Part shown: positions 43,410 to 51,672 of the stretch, one piece after another
Numbering within the stretch: position 1 is the first letter of the stretch
How the letters are laid out: each line of letters opens with the position of its first letter
Origin: a virus
Virus record (IMG/VR): IMGVR_UViG_3300034177_000075
Coordinates: 1 to 51,672 of that record
DNA: 51,672 bases
Direction: 5' to 3' (one strand)
Position numbers and translations under genes: made by a program
The notes under the pieces: model-generated
The model's database searches: none
What the model was told of the DNA's origin: nothing
The model's input: the letters and a program-made list of their open reading frames with translations, nothing else

Positions 43410-46070
43410 ATGGCGACGATCAACGCCGGCGACATCTTCGCGACGCTGAAGCTTAAGGACGAGATGACTGGCGCCGCAGCCGGCATCGCGGGGAAGCTCG
43501 CTCCGATAGCCGCGGCGCTCGGCGTTGTCGCCGCTGCCGCGGGCATTGCGCACAAGGCGCTGATGGCCCAGGCCGAAGCCGAGGGCGGCGTCAACAAACT
43601 CAACCTTGCGCTCGCGAATCAGGGGAGGTTCAGCGAGGCGGCGTCTCAGGAGCTTCAGGGGTTCGCTAACCAAATGCAGCGGACGACCGTGTTCTCGGAC
43701 GACGCGGTAATCGCCGTCGAGGCGCTCCTCGCGTCGTTCGGATTGAGTACGGACCAGATCCAGAGTGCCACGCGAGCCGCGGCAGACTTCGCGGCCGCGA
43801 CCGGGACCGATCTCACGACTGCCGCTAATCTGCTGGGCAAGGCGTACGCGGGGAATACCGCAGCGCTCTCCCGATACGGAATCGTTGTCAGCGAGGAGAT
43901 CCCAAAGGGCGAACGGTTCTCGGCCGTGATGGAACAGCTCAATGCGCGGTTCGGCGGTCAGGCAGAGGCCCAGATTGCGACGTACGCGGGGCAACTCAAG
44001 GTTTTCGAGAATGCCGTGGACGATGCCTGGGAAGCGCTCGGCAAACTCCTCGGTACTGTCGGCGACTTCGGGTCCGGCGGCGGCCCCATGTCAGGGGCGA
44101 TTGACCTAGTACGACGGTTCTCGGAGTTCCTCGGCGAGGATGTGGTGATCGCTCTTTCCGAGGTGCGGGCCAAGTTCGCGGAATTCATCGGCGGGATATT
44201 CGACCTGAACGCGAAGCTTGCGGACACGCTTGCCAAAGGCGCGGCGTTCGTCGGCGCGGACGAAATGGCCAAACGGCTACGCGAGCAGGGGGCCCTAGCC
44301 AAGCTCTCGGCCGAAGATCAGCGTAAGCTCGCAACGGAGATACGCCTTGCGGGAGACATGGCTTCCGCGGCGTCCGGGAAGCATCAGCAGGTTACCAATA
44401 GCCTCAAGCCCTTCAAGCCCGTAGCGGAAGCCGCGGCGAAGGCCGCGGCCGAATACGCCAAGAAGCTCAAGGAACTACGGGATCGGCTCTCGGGCGCAGC
44501 GGTTCTCTCCGAGATCAAGATGTTCAACGAGGCCGTGGCCGGGCAGGGCGTTACCGCTGCGATCCTGGCCCGGGCCCGCGCGCTCGCCGCGGAGGCGACT
44601 CAGGCGGGTGTCGTGGCCGATGGAATTGCGGGGGCGCTTCAGGTACTGGCGAATGCTCCGCGACCGGAGATCGTGGGCGGCGAGAGTCTAGCGACGTCGC
44701 TCAGTGCCGGGACTCTCGCGGCCGCCGAGTATAGAGCGATGCTCAAAGCGGCGATCGCGGATAACGACGAATTCGAGAAGAGTCAGCGCGAGGCCGCTGA
44801 GGCGGGGGATGAGCACCGGGAAAGCATTGCAAGACTCCAGGAGAAGCTTGGAGCAATGGGGGGCCTGGTTCAGGGGCTCAGCGGCACCTTCGAGGCGATG
44901 GGAGGCAGCGCCCGCTCCACGGCGGGGCAAATCATGGGCCTCGCCGGGCAGGGGATCGGTAACTTGTCGCAGGGGATCGAGAACTTCGGGCGCCGCGGGG
45001 AACCCGTGCTTCAGCGCGCGGCCGCCGCGGCTACGCAGTTCGCGTCCACGATCCGGAGCGCCGGGCAGCAGGGGACCGCGGCCGGCGCCGCTATCAGCGG
45101 CGCCATGGGCGGCGCCTCGGCGGGCGCGATGTTCGGCCCCATCGGCATCGGCGTCGGCGCCGTCGCGGGGGCCATCGGCGGGCTCATCGCGAGGTCGGCG
45201 CGGCTGCGCGCCGAGGCCAACCGCCTCCGCAAGTCGTTCGTCGAGGCCGCGGGCGGCGCCGACGCGCTGCGGATCCGCGCCGCCGAGGCCGGGGTCTCCC
45301 TGGATCGCCTCGCGGCCGCGCGCGACCCTACGGCGGCGCAGCGCGCGATCGACGAGATCCGCAAGGCGATCGAGACCCAGGACGAGGCGTGGAAGAAGGT
45401 CAACGAGGCGATGGACCGCTACGGGATCAGCATCGAGCAGATGGGCCCGAAGTTCCGCCAGCAGGAACTCGACAAGCAGGCGATCGGGCTCATCGAGGAC
45501 TACAAGCTGCTGACCGCCGCGGGCGCCGAGTGGGAGACCGTTATCGCGGCCATGGCTCCGGCGATGAACGCCTACGTGCTGACGGCGCTCGCCGCGGGCG
45601 CCACGGTCCCCGAGGCGATGCGCGCGCAGATCGAGCGCATGATCCAGATGGGGCTCCTCCTCGACGCCAACGGCAACGCGTTCACGTCCGTGGAACAGGC
45701 AGGGATCACGTTCGCGGAGACGCTATCGGAGAGCCTCGCGCGGCTCATCGCGCGGATCGACGAGCTAGTGAGCGCGATCCTCGGTGTCCAGAACCAGGCC
45801 AGCAAGGGCGTCCGCATCCCCGTCGATATCGGGGAGACGGGGGGCCGCGGGATCCGCGGCGAGGGCGACATGGCGGGCGGCGCCGGGCAGGAGTTCGCCC
45901 ACGGCTCCGGGGGATTTCGCGACTTCGGCGCCGGAACCCCCGCGGTTCTCCACGGCGTGGAGCGCGTACAGACCGCGGCCGAGGCCGGGTCGGTGGTCGC
46001 GCGACTCGACCCGCAGGACATGGACCGTCTCGTGCGCGCGATCCGCGACGCCGTGGTCATGGGCGCCTAA
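43410..46070 (+). CDS. Tail tape measure protein
   Basis: 886 residues; ATG 43410 directly follows the chaperone stop. N-terminal FATLKLKDEMTGAAAGIAGK and hydrophobic Ala segments, long Ala-rich coiled coils (ARALAAEATQAGVVADGIAG), a Gly-rich hydrophobic stretch (AAISGAMGGASAGAMFGPIG, VGAVAGAIGGLIA) that may enter the membrane, and a C-terminal Gly-rich tail. Its length would predict a tail of roughly 130 nm using the usual 1.5 angstrom per residue rule. No lytic domain is evident. Confidence 0.85.
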   Translation: MATINAGDIFATLKLKDEMTGAAAGIAGKLAPIAAALGVVAAAAGIAHKALMAQAEAEGGVNKLNLALANQGRFSEAASQELQGFANQMQRTTVFSDDAVIAVEALLASFGLSTDQIQSATRAAADFAAATGTDLTTAANLLGKAYAGNTAALSRYGIVVSEEIPKGERFSAVMEQLNARFGGQAEAQIATYAGQLKVFENAVDDAWEALGKLLGTVGDFGSGGGPMSGAIDLVRRFSEFLGEDVVIALSEVRAKFAEFIGGIFDLNAKLADTLAKGAAFVGADEMAKRLREQGALAKLSAEDQRKLATEIRLAGDMASAASGKHQQVTNSLKPFKPVAEAAAKAAAEYAKKLKELRDRLSGAAVLSEIKMFNEAVAGQGVTAAILARARALAAEATQAGVVADGIAGALQVLANAPRPEIVGGESLATSLSAGTLAAAEYRAMLKAAIADNDEFEKSQREAAEAGDEHRESIARLQEKLGAMGGLVQGLSGTFEAMGGSARSTAGQIMGLAGQGIGNLSQGIENFGRRGEPVLQRAAAAATQFASTIRSAGQQGTAAGAAISGAMGGASAGAMFGPIGIGVGAVAGAIGGLIARSARLRAEANRLRKSFVEAAGGADALRIRAAEAGVSLDRLAAARDPTAAQRAIDEIRKAIETQDEAWKKVNEAMDRYGISIEQMGPKFRQQELDKQAIGLIEDYKLLTAAGAEWETVIAAMAPAMNAYVLTALAAGATVPEAMRAQIERMIQMGLLLDANGNAFTSVEQAGITFAETLSESLARLIARIDELVSAILGVQNQASKGVRIPVDIGETGGRGIRGEGDMAGGAGQEFAHGSGGFRDFGAGTPAVLHGVERVQTAAEAGSVVARLDPQDMDRLVRAIRDAVVMGA

Positions 46071-48334
46071 TGGGCGTAGTGGCAGACGTTCGTATCGAGA
46101 TAGCATTCCCGACCGACCCGCTGTCCCTGTCGCCAACGGCCTGGTGGAAGGCCGACTCGCTTCTCCCGACCCTCGCGCACGACGATCCGGTGTCGACGTG
46201 GCCGGACTCGAGTGGCAACGGCCGGGACCTCACCGCATCCGGCACGGTGCGGCCGACCTTCAAGAAGGGCACGCTGAGCGGCCGGCCGTCGGTTCACTTC
46301 GACGGCGTCAACGACTCGCTGACGAACACGTCGGCGACGCTGGCAGATGTCTTCGGGACCGACGGCGTCAGCACGGTAGTCGTCGTCTACCGCAAGGACC
46401 AGACGGTAGTCGGTAACGAGTACATCTTCAACGACTCGTCCATCCAGGCGTCGCTGTTCCTCATCGATTCGACGGACGTGATCCGCGCGGGCAATGTCCG
46501 ATCGGGCGGTACTGACTTCGTATCGAAGGCGTCGACGTTCGGGTTCTGGCACCTCGGGATGCGCGGCAAGGACTCGACGACGCTCTATGTCGGGGAGGAC
46601 GATCTCTCGACGGCGTCGCTGGTGTCGACGGTATCGGGCGCCATGACCTTCATGGCGGGTACGCTACGCGTCGGCTCCACCAGCGGCTCCCAGTTCTTCA
46701 CCGGCGACATCGTCGAGATCATCGTCTTCAGCTCGTTCCTGTCGCAGGCGGACCGCCTGAGCCTCGCCGCGTACTTCAACGCCAAGTACCTCCAGTCGTT
46801 CACCGCGAGCGCCAACAGCTTCCAGGACGTCACCGAGGATGTCCTTGCCGCCGACGGCATCCGCTTCCGCTACGGCATGCCCGGGAACTCGCAGCGCGAC
46901 CGCGTAGCGTCGACGGGCGTCCTGAGCTTCGCGCTCATCAACTCCGAGGCGAACTCCGCTGGGCTCGCCGGCTACTACTCGCCGGGCCACGTGAACCAGC
47001 GCCCCGGCTTCGACTTCGGCGTCGAGGCCCGGGTGAAGATCACGTACGGCGGAACCGACTACTACAAGTTCCGTGGCGTCATCGACGAGATCGTGCCGAC
47101 GCCCGGCAAGGCGGGGCGCGTCACGCGCGTTACGTGCGTCGACTGGATGGACGAGGCCGCGCGCGCGAAGCTCCGCGGCATCGCGGTGCAGATCGATCAG
47201 CGGGCGGACCAGGTATTCTCCACGATTCTCGCCGGCGTCTCCAAGCAGCCGGCGGCGACGTCCATCGACACGGACAGCGACGTCTTCCCCGTCGCGCTCG
47301 ACAACACGCGGGACGAGAGCGGCACCGTGCTCGGCGAGTTCCAGAAGCTTGCGTCGTCGGAACTGGGCTACATCTACGTCAGGGGCGACACGACGCAGGG
47401 GGGCACCCTGGTATTCGAGGGCCGAAGCGCGAGAGGTACGGACCTGGTAAACGACGCCGACTTCGGCGATTCCACGCTGTGGGAGATGGCGTCGGGGCGC
47501 CGCCGGAGCGACATCGCGAACTTGGTCAAGGTCGTGCTCAGGCCGCGTCGGATCGACACGACGGCGGCGACGGTACTCGCGTCGATCATCTCGGCGACCA
47601 ACCCGCTATTCCTCGCCCGGAACGCCGTCTACCCGTCGTTCATCATCGCGTACCGCGACCCCGAGCAGCTGGCGATTAGGGCCGGCGGCACCGAGATGGC
47701 ATCTCCCGTGGCGACAACGGACTACACCTTCAACTCCCTGGCCGACGGCACGGGCACTGATCTGACGGCGCAGCTTTCAGTAACCGCGACGTTCGGCGGC
47801 AACTCCGTAGTCGTCGACGCGCTCAACAACGGGCCACAGGACGGCTGGCTGACGAAACTCCAGGTTCGGGGCAAGGGCGTGTACTCCTACGAACCCGTGA
47901 CGATCATCGCGGAGGACGAGGCCAGCCAGACCCGCTATGGTGAGAACACGTTCGCGTTCGAGATGCCGTATCAGGGGAATATCGCGGTCGGACTCGAGGC
48001 CGCGGCGTATTTGCTGGCGCGCGGCAAGGACCCGCTGACGCAGGTAGACCAGATGCTCTTCTTGGCCAACAACTCGGACGCTCTCATGACTCAGGCGCTC
48101 GTCCGCGAGATCAGCGACCGAATCGGACTCGCCGAGACGACGACGGGGATCGACAATGACGACGAGCCCAAGGGGTTCTTCATCAACGCGGTCGAGTTCG
48201 ACATCCGGGAGCAAATGATCCGCTGCGCGTGGATCCTGATTCCCACGGACCGGGAGTCCTATTGGATCCTGGAAAGCGCCGGGTTCTCGGAGCTAGACGC
48301 GACCACGCGGCCCGCGTTCGGGATCTTCACATAA
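46070..48334 (+). CDS. Tail-tip hub protein with N-terminal LamG-like domain
   Basis: 754 residues; ATG 46070 shares a base with the preceding TAA. Residues ~15-235 are a concanavalin-like domain (PTAWWKADSLLPTLAHDDPV, WPDSSGNGRDLTASGTV, GDIVEIIVFSSFLSQADR). The rest resembles a Dit/Tal hub: FDFGVEARVKITYGGTDYYK, VTRVTCVDWMDEAARAKLRG and VEFDIREQMIRCAWIL. The lectin-like module is probably for receptor binding at the tail tip. Confidence 0.7.
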   Translation: MGVVADVRIEIAFPTDPLSLSPTAWWKADSLLPTLAHDDPVSTWPDSSGNGRDLTASGTVRPTFKKGTLSGRPSVHFDGVNDSLTNTSATLADVFGTDGVSTVVVVYRKDQTVVGNEYIFNDSSIQASLFLIDSTDVIRAGNVRSGGTDFVSKASTFGFWHLGMRGKDSTTLYVGEDDLSTASLVSTVSGAMTFMAGTLRVGSTSGSQFFTGDIVEIIVFSSFLSQADRLSLAAYFNAKYLQSFTASANSFQDVTEDVLAADGIRFRYGMPGNSQRDRVASTGVLSFALINSEANSAGLAGYYSPGHVNQRPGFDFGVEARVKITYGGTDYYKFRGVIDEIVPTPGKAGRVTRVTCVDWMDEAARAKLRGIAVQIDQRADQVFSTILAGVSKQPAATSIDTDSDVFPVALDNTRDESGTVLGEFQKLASSELGYIYVRGDTTQGGTLVFEGRSARGTDLVNDADFGDSTLWEMASGRRRSDIANLVKVVLRPRRIDTTAATVLASIISATNPLFLARNAVYPSFIIAYRDPEQLAIRAGGTEMASPVATTDYTFNSLADGTGTDLTAQLSVTATFGGNSVVVDALNNGPQDGWLTKLQVRGKGVYSYEPVTIIAEDEASQTRYGENTFAFEMPYQGNIAVGLEAAAYLLARGKDPLTQVDQMLFLANNSDALMTQALVREISDRIGLAETTTGIDNDDEPKGFFINAVEFDIREQMIRCAWILIPTDRESYWILESAGFSELDATTRPAFGIFT

Positions 48335-48344
48335 GGAGAACAAG

Positions 48345-48959
48345 ATGGCCTGGACGACGCCGCGCACGTGGGTGCCCCTCGAGACGGTGACGGCGGCGAT
48401 GCTCAACGAGCAGATCCGCGACAATGAGGGCGTGCTCAAGACGTACATCGACGACGACGGCTCGCATCGCACGCTGCTCCAGGGCTTCGCGTTCAGCGCC
48501 GGCCAGGGCAACGCCGGCGGCGGCGGCGACACGCAGCTCACGAGTTACGACGTGACGATTCCCGCGGCTTACCTGAGCCAGCCCGGGGATACCCTGATCG
48601 TCGAGGGCACGTTCGCGCAGTCGGCGACGAGCGAGGCGAAGACGATCAAGCTGAAGGTCGGCGGCGGAACGCTGCGGACGATCTTCACGGCGACGACCGG
48701 TGGCACAACCATCGTAATAACTTTCCGCCTCGTTATCACTCGCCGCACGTCGACGACGGGGGTCATGGCGGGGTTCGTCGGCTACGCCGCGCACAACGGC
48801 GCGCCGACCTGGCAGCTCATCAACGCTACGACGGGCACCGTGGCCTGGGGCAGCTCGCAGACGCTCGCGATCTTCGCCTCGGGCGCGACGGCTACCAGCC
48901 TCTTCCTGACGGATTACTACGTGCGCAGCGGCCGCGGCCTCAACGGCGTGACCGTCTAG
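48345..48959 (+). CDS. Minor tail or fibre protein
   Basis: 204 residues with AAGGAGAACAAG before ATG 48345. N-terminal TTPRTWVPLETVTAAMLNEQ and IRDNEGVLKTYI is the usual start of small phage tail-fibre proteins; the rest is a Gly/Thr-rich beta domain (VTIPAAYLSQPGDTLIVEGT). Distal tail location likely. Confidence 0.7.
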   Translation: MAWTTPRTWVPLETVTAAMLNEQIRDNEGVLKTYIDDDGSHRTLLQGFAFSAGQGNAGGGGDTQLTSYDVTIPAAYLSQPGDTLIVEGTFAQSATSEAKTIKLKVGGGTLRTIFTATTGGTTIVITFRLVITRRTSTTGVMAGFVGYAAHNGAPTWQLINATTGTVAWGSSQTLAIFASGATATSLFLTDYYVRSGRGLNGVTV

Positions 48960-49177
48960 TGGCCGCCGCCGAGATCAGAGTCTACGTCGACGGCCTGCAG
49001 GCTCTCGAGGCGCGGCTGCGCCGCGAAATGGCGGCGCTCCTCCGGCGCCAGGCGATGCGCGAGGGCGCGGACGCCGCGCGAGCGCTCCGCGCGGCCGCCG
49101 ATGCGTTCCTACTCGGGCCAGTAGACCAGCAGGACGTAGGCATACCAGACGGCGGCGGCGAGCAGGATCAAGGCTAG
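48959..49177 (+). CDS. 72-aa protein at the end of the rightward unit
   Basis: GTG 48959 shares a base with the preceding stop. Helical Arg/Ala-rich N-terminal 50 residues (LQALEARLRREMAALLRRQA); the last ~22 residues lie over the convergent minus-strand membrane peptide and look arbitrary. Unknown function. Confidence 0.5.
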   Translation: MAAAEIRVYVDGLQALEARLRREMAALLRRQAMREGADAARALRAAADAFLLGPVDQQDVGIPDGGGEQDQG

Positions 49178-49201
49178 GTTCTGGACGTCGCGTCGGCTCA
49201 T
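49109..49201 (-). CDS. 30-aa membrane peptide, last gene of the leftward unit
   Basis: MSRRDVQNLALILLAAAVWY followed by AYVLLVYWPE: one transmembrane helix with basic N-terminus. ATG 49201 overlaps the previous leftward stop as ATGA. It overlaps the 3' end of the rightward gene by 69 nt, tail to tail. No terminator is visible. Confidence 0.55.
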   Translation of the reverse strand: MSRRDVQNLALILLAAAVWYAYVLLVYWPE

Positions 49202-49680
49202 CGGCGGGCCTCCCGATAGGCGTCGACGCCGCGGCCCCAGGAGATAACCCTGGCCTCTATCCGGCGGCGGACGCCGAACTGTACGGCGTCGTCATGCATG
49301 GCCGACGACCCGAGGTAGACGTCGAGCTGGTGGCCGGCTACGAGGTTCCCCGTGTCCTCGACGACCACGCGGCGGTGGCCGTTCAACTCCAAGATCGTAC
49401 CGATTGGGAATACCGCGGGGTCCGCCGCGACGGTAACCAGGGCACGGGGCCTGGTGCCGGCCCGGGTCAGGCCGTGGCCGCCGACGTCGGGGCTCGATCG
49501 CCCGGTGCAGATCGAGCACGAGCAGTAAGAAGTCAACCACACGCGGTTGACTTGGCTGCGGTCAACCGCCCGAGGTTGACGCGCCGGCGCCGGCAGCTCG
49601 TCCTCGACCCGCGCGTCGCGCGCGACCCACCCCAGGGCGACGCCGACGAGGAGCATGGTAGGCCACGTGGGGGGCCTCAC
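49198..49680 (-). CDS. Membrane-anchored 3D/DPBB-domain protein (putative lytic cell-wall enzyme)
   Basis: 160 residues. GTG 49680 overlaps the upstream stop; ATG 49656 is an alternative. N-terminal anchor (MLLVGVALGWVARDA). The domain reads WLTSYCSCSICTG, ALVTVAADPAVFPIGTILEL and VVVEDTGNLVAGHQLDVYLG, the 3D (Asp-Asp-Asp) double-psi barrel related to MltA and YuiC lytic transglycosylases. May cut glycan strands during entry or lysis. Confidence 0.75.
   Translation of the reverse strand: MRPPTWPTMLLVGVALGWVARDARVEDELPAPARQPRAVDRSQVNRVWLTSYCSCSICTGRSSPDVGGHGLTRAGTRPRALVTVAADPAVFPIGTILELNGHRRVVVEDTGNLVAGHQLDVYLGSSAMHDDAVQFGVRRRIEARVISWGRGVDAYREARR
49532..49580. repeat. Two tandem 20-bp dyads GTCAACC-N6-GGTTGAC
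   Basis: Perfect dyads at 49532-49551 and 49561-49580, 29 bp apart, inside the 3D-domain gene. Identical 7-bp arms and 6-bp spacers, different spacer sequence: the form of a double operator or protein binding site. Confidence 0.75.
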
Positions 49681-49841
49681 TGGCCGAGGTACTCGCGAAC
49701 GTGATGGTCCAGATATGCGTAGATGCGGACTAGGGGATGGAGGCCCATGAGCGATTCCTCTTTGTACGCCGCGTCGAGGACCAAGCCCGTCAACTTGTCC
49801 CAGATCAAGCTCCGAGCGTCGAGCAGCGCATCGAGCGTCAT
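49677..49841 (-). CDS. 54-aa hypothetical protein
   Basis: ATG 49841 with AAAGGAA upstream; overlaps both neighbours by 4 nt. Helical (MTLDALLDARSLIWDKLTGL, VRIYAYLDHHVREYL). No family recognised. Confidence 0.6.
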   Translation of the reverse strand: MTLDALLDARSLIWDKLTGLVLDAAYKEESLMGLHPLVRIYAYLDHHVREYLGQ

Positions 49842-50014
49842 AGCCCAAATTCCTTTCGGACCCGCTCCTCGCAGCGCGGGCAGATACCGTGCGTCTCCTG
49901 GCCGGCGAACCGCGGTTCGCACGGCGTGAATCCCATTTCCGCGTGGCAGTAGGCGCAGACGCGGGTCATCGCGGGGTAGGGCAAGAGCGGCAACGCGAGG
50001 GCGCGGGCGTTCAT
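49838..50014 (-). CDS. 58-aa double zinc-knuckle protein
   Basis: ATG 50014 overlaps the upstream stop. Two CxxC pairs, CAYCHAEMGF and ICPRCEERVRKEFG, form a zinc ribbon of a type common in phages (THGICPRC). Function unknown. Confidence 0.65.
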   Translation of the reverse strand: MNARALALPLLPYPAMTRVCAYCHAEMGFTPCEPRFAGQETHGICPRCEERVRKEFGL

Positions 50015-50178
50015 CGCGTCCCCCGGTACGCGGCTGCAAGTTCTTGCCGCCATGCGGCGTACTCCTCGCCGGCCGCGAGCGCCTCGGCCTCGGAGTCGTA
50101 CCACGCCGTAAGGTGCGGTCCGACGGCGGCGCGGAAGCGCCCCGGCGGGTCCTCGACTACCCTGACCTGCGGTGTCAT
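50011..50178 (-). CDS. 55-aa hypothetical protein
   Basis: ATG 50178 has CAGGAGGGCC upstream, a strong ribosome site. Reads VRVVEDPPGRFRAAVGPHLT, then a helix DSEAEALAAGEEYAAWRQEL. The layout is that of small DUF-type host-modulation proteins; not recognised. Confidence 0.6.
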   Translation of the reverse strand: MTPQVRVVEDPPGRFRAAVGPHLTAWYDSEAEALAAGEEYAAWRQELAAAYRGTR

Positions 50179-50522
50179 CGGCCCTCCTGTTTGACGGTGA
50201 TCCGACCGCCGCGGACCTCGCAATACCAGGATCCGCGGAGCATCGCGCCGAAGCCGTTCTGTGCATCGACCCGGAACCGAGCATCCCATCCGTCTGGCCG
50301 CTTCGCCAGTTCCGTCTGTTCGCGCACGAAGGACGCGGTTTTCGGAGTCCGCAAGGAGCGCAGGATCTGCCCCTGGCAATCGGCAATCACCTTGTCCGTT
50401 TCCGCGGCCAACTTTCGTTGTGCGCCCCTCGCGGCTACCGCCCCCTGGTGCTCCTCCGGCCCGAACATCCACCAGCCGATCAGGACCGTCATCAAGCCCA
50501 GCAACGTCATTCTCTTTTTCAT
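50175..50522 (-). CDS. 115-aa membrane-anchored or exported protein
   Basis: ATG 50522 with TAGGAGGACGC upstream. N-terminal hydrophobic helix MKKRMTLLGLMTVLIGWWMF, then a domain reading ILRSLRTPKTASFVREQT, RFRVDAQNGFGAMLRGSWYC, similar in wording to small periplasmic proteins with a conserved SPSTAKFP-like motif. Likely extracytoplasmic. Confidence 0.65.
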   Translation of the reverse strand: MKKRMTLLGLMTVLIGWWMFGPEEHQGAVAARGAQRKLAAETDKVIADCQGQILRSLRTPKTASFVREQTELAKRPDGWDARFRVDAQNGFGAMLRGSWYCEVRGGRITVKQEGR

Positions 50523-50628
50523 CGCGTCCTCCTACCTCTCGTATAACGCAAGCCGCGTACCGGCCGCAAGTCGTTTGTTTCCAACGCCGTCCGCGGCCGA
50601 TGTCCAGAACCAGGCCGCGGGTGTCCGA
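50523..50628. other. Intergenic gap in the leftward unit
   Basis: 106 nt between two leftward genes; holds the candidate promoter at 50540-50569. Otherwise nothing recognised. Confidence 0.6.
50540..50569 (-). promoter_or_regulatory. Candidate leftward internal promoter
   Basis: On the minus strand: TTGCGG (50569-50564), 18-nt spacer, TATACG (50545-50540), followed by GGAGGA and ATG 50522. Moderate match; would drive the last six leftward genes. Confidence 0.4.
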
Positions 50629-51174
50629 TCATCGGTCGAAGCCCGTCCGATCGTCGGCCCCCGGGATTAGGAACCGCGCGAGCGCGCGGCGAACGACCCG
50701 CCGGCCGTCCAGGAACGTCACGGGGATCGCGTAATCGCCGGCCGCGAACCAGCGGGTCCACGTCCAGCGGCGCTGCGGCGCGTACGGCTCGGCGCACGCC
50801 GCGGCCTCGGCGTCGCTGCCGTCGCTCGCGACCACGAGCTGGTCGCGGCACGCCTCGGCGTCGCGGCGCTCCCGGAGCCAGTCCTCCCACGGCGGGCAGT
50901 CGGACTCCTGGCCCGATATCGTGCCGTCAGGCCACTCGACGCGCGCCCACTGGCACCAGGTCGCGGCGTCGACGTCGCCCTCGATCGTGGCCACGATCGT
51001 TACCCTGGCCGCGGGAACCTCGGCGAGCCCGAGCTGCCCGGCGAAGATCCGGCCGTTGGGCTCCACGCGGTAATGGCTACGTGGCCGCGCCTCGACCGCC
51101 ATCGCGAGTAGGAGGGTGGCGAGGGCGGCGCCACTCGTTCCCACGAGTCTCCCCCTTCTTTCGTAACTGGTCAT
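50629..51174 (-). CDS. 181-aa secreted protein
   Basis: ATG 51174 has GGAGG upstream and overlaps the prior stop. Signal peptide (LVGTSGAALATLLLAMAVEA). The mature part has cysteines in WCQWARVEWPDGT, SDCPPWEDW and AEACRDQ that can pair, and a FAAGDYAIPVTFLDGRRVVR end. Resembles small phage secreted proteins with an Ig-like fold; not recognised. Confidence 0.65.
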   Translation of the reverse strand: MTSYERRGRLVGTSGAALATLLLAMAVEARPRSHYRVEPNGRIFAGQLGLAEVPAARVTIVATIEGDVDAATWCQWARVEWPDGTISGQESDCPPWEDWLRERRDAEACRDQLVVASDGSDAEAAACAEPYAPQRRWTWTRWFAAGDYAIPVTFLDGRRVVRRALARFLIPGADDRTGFDR

Positions 51175-51458
51175 TCGTCCTCCATGGGTTCGCAGCCGCC
51201 GCCGCAGCAGGCGTCCCTGAGTTCTACGTCGGGGTTGTCCTTCCCGACCCAGACCACGACGTCGACGGCGCGAACGCCGCCCGCGCATCCCAGGCGATCG
51301 ACGAGCTCCGTGAACGCCTCCTTTACGTCGCTCGCCCAACACGAGTAGAACCCTGGAGACGGCATGATGCGCTCGGTTTGAGGCCACAGGACGCGCGCAT
51401 AACCCGGCCTCGTTAGGGTTACGGCGCCATCAGGTGGCGCGCCGCATCGGCATCTCAT
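51171..51458 (-). CDS. 95-aa Cys-rich hypothetical protein
   Basis: ATG 51458 overlaps the stop of the Ala-rich DUF7666-like gene as ATGA. Starts MRCRCGAP and ends ACCGGGCEPMEDE; the middle (AVDVVVWVGKDNPDVEL) is beta-like. Possible metal binding at both ends. No family recognised. Confidence 0.6.
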   Translation of the reverse strand: MRCRCGAPPDGAVTLTRPGYARVLWPQTERIMPSPGFYSCWASDVKEAFTELVDRLGCAGGVRAVDVVVWVGKDNPDVELRDACCGGGCEPMEDE

Positions 51459-51672
51459 TGGATGAACGCGGCGTCGACCATCCCCGCGAATTTCGCGCGC
51501 TGAGCGGCTTTGGCAGCGGACCGGGCGGCGGCCCGGGCGGCCTCGGCGGCGTCCCGGGCGGCGGTCCAGGCGGCCTCGGCGGCGGCGTCCCGGGCGGCCT
51601 CGGCGGCGGACCAGGCGGCGTCCCAGGTGGTGACCCGCGCGGCGGCCCGGGCGGCCTCGGTGGCGGTCCAGG
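51455..51672 (-). CDS. Ala-rich DUF7666-like protein, 3' part (cut by the window edge)
   Basis: The C-terminal ~72 codons of the gene begun at 470. Same Ala/Arg tract (EAARDAAAEAAWTAARDAAE) and a distinct end AAQRAKFAGMVDAAFIQ, the position where relatives have a conserved terminus. Coding phase shows the window ends do not abut: direct joining leaves the halves out of frame. Confidence 0.8.
   Translation of the reverse strand, partial: WTATEAARAAARVTTWDAAWSAAEAARDAAAEAAWTAARDAAEAARAAARSAAKAAQRAKFAGMVDAAFIQ

Overview
The window reads as an almost complete genome of one GC-rich tailed bacteriophage (Caudoviricetes, siphovirus-like) of about 51.7 kb. It carries terminase, portal, a P22-type coat protein, neck proteins, a tail-tube protein, tail chaperones with a -1 frameshift site, a tape measure, its own DNA polymerase and primase-helicase, and two tRNAs. 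I see no integrase or repressor, so a lytic or unclassified lifestyle fits best. The map is closed in outline: the two window ends hold the two halves of one leftward Ala-rich gene, although the halves cannot be joined base to base, so a little repeat sequence is missing. The host is not visible. Several sigma70-type promoters place the -10 box 6-7 nt before a start codon, as in leaderless transcription, which is frequent in Deinococcota and some Actinobacteria; this is only a weak host hint.

Layout. A divergent control region at about 1154-1313 drives two units. The leftward unit runs 1153 -> 1, wraps to 51672, and ends at 49109; it encodes small proteins of unknown role, zinc-binding and membrane or secreted proteins, and a 3D/DPBB-type cell-wall protein. 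The rightward unit runs 1314 -> 49177 and is almost gapless, with most neighbours overlapping as ATGA, GTGA or TTGA. From 1314 to 5591 are small early genes, a lipoprotein and a hexapeptide-repeat protein flanked by an 86-bp duplication. From 5588 to 21267 is replication: a glycosyltransferase (TAGT family) fused to a family A DNA polymerase, a VRR-NUC nuclease, a Cas4-like PD-(D/E)XK nuclease, a DEDD exonuclease, a dATP/dGTP diphosphohydrolase-type domain, an SNF2-type helicase, two more lipoproteins, a decayed DNA methyltransferase, an MmcB-like protein and a prim-pol/D5 helicase. A palindrome-rich gap (21268-21402) separates this from packaging.

From 21403 to 27784 are a putative small terminase, a secreted trypsin-like protease, a DUF5675 protein, tRNA-Met, a papain-like amidase, holin-type membrane proteins, a Cys-rich peptide, tRNA-His and large terminase. 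From 27781 to 38420 are lectin-like and beta-helix adsorption proteins, portal, a PseG-like sugar enzyme interrupted by an inserted domain, a minor head protein, scaffold and coat. From 38480 to 49177 are neck, tail terminator, two paralogous tail-tube-like proteins, chaperones, tape measure and tail-tip proteins. The most unusual features are the glycosyltransferase-polymerase fusion, which suggests DNA hypermodification tied to replication; two tRNA genes whose sequence doubles as the 5' end of a protein gene; and the split PseG-like enzyme.
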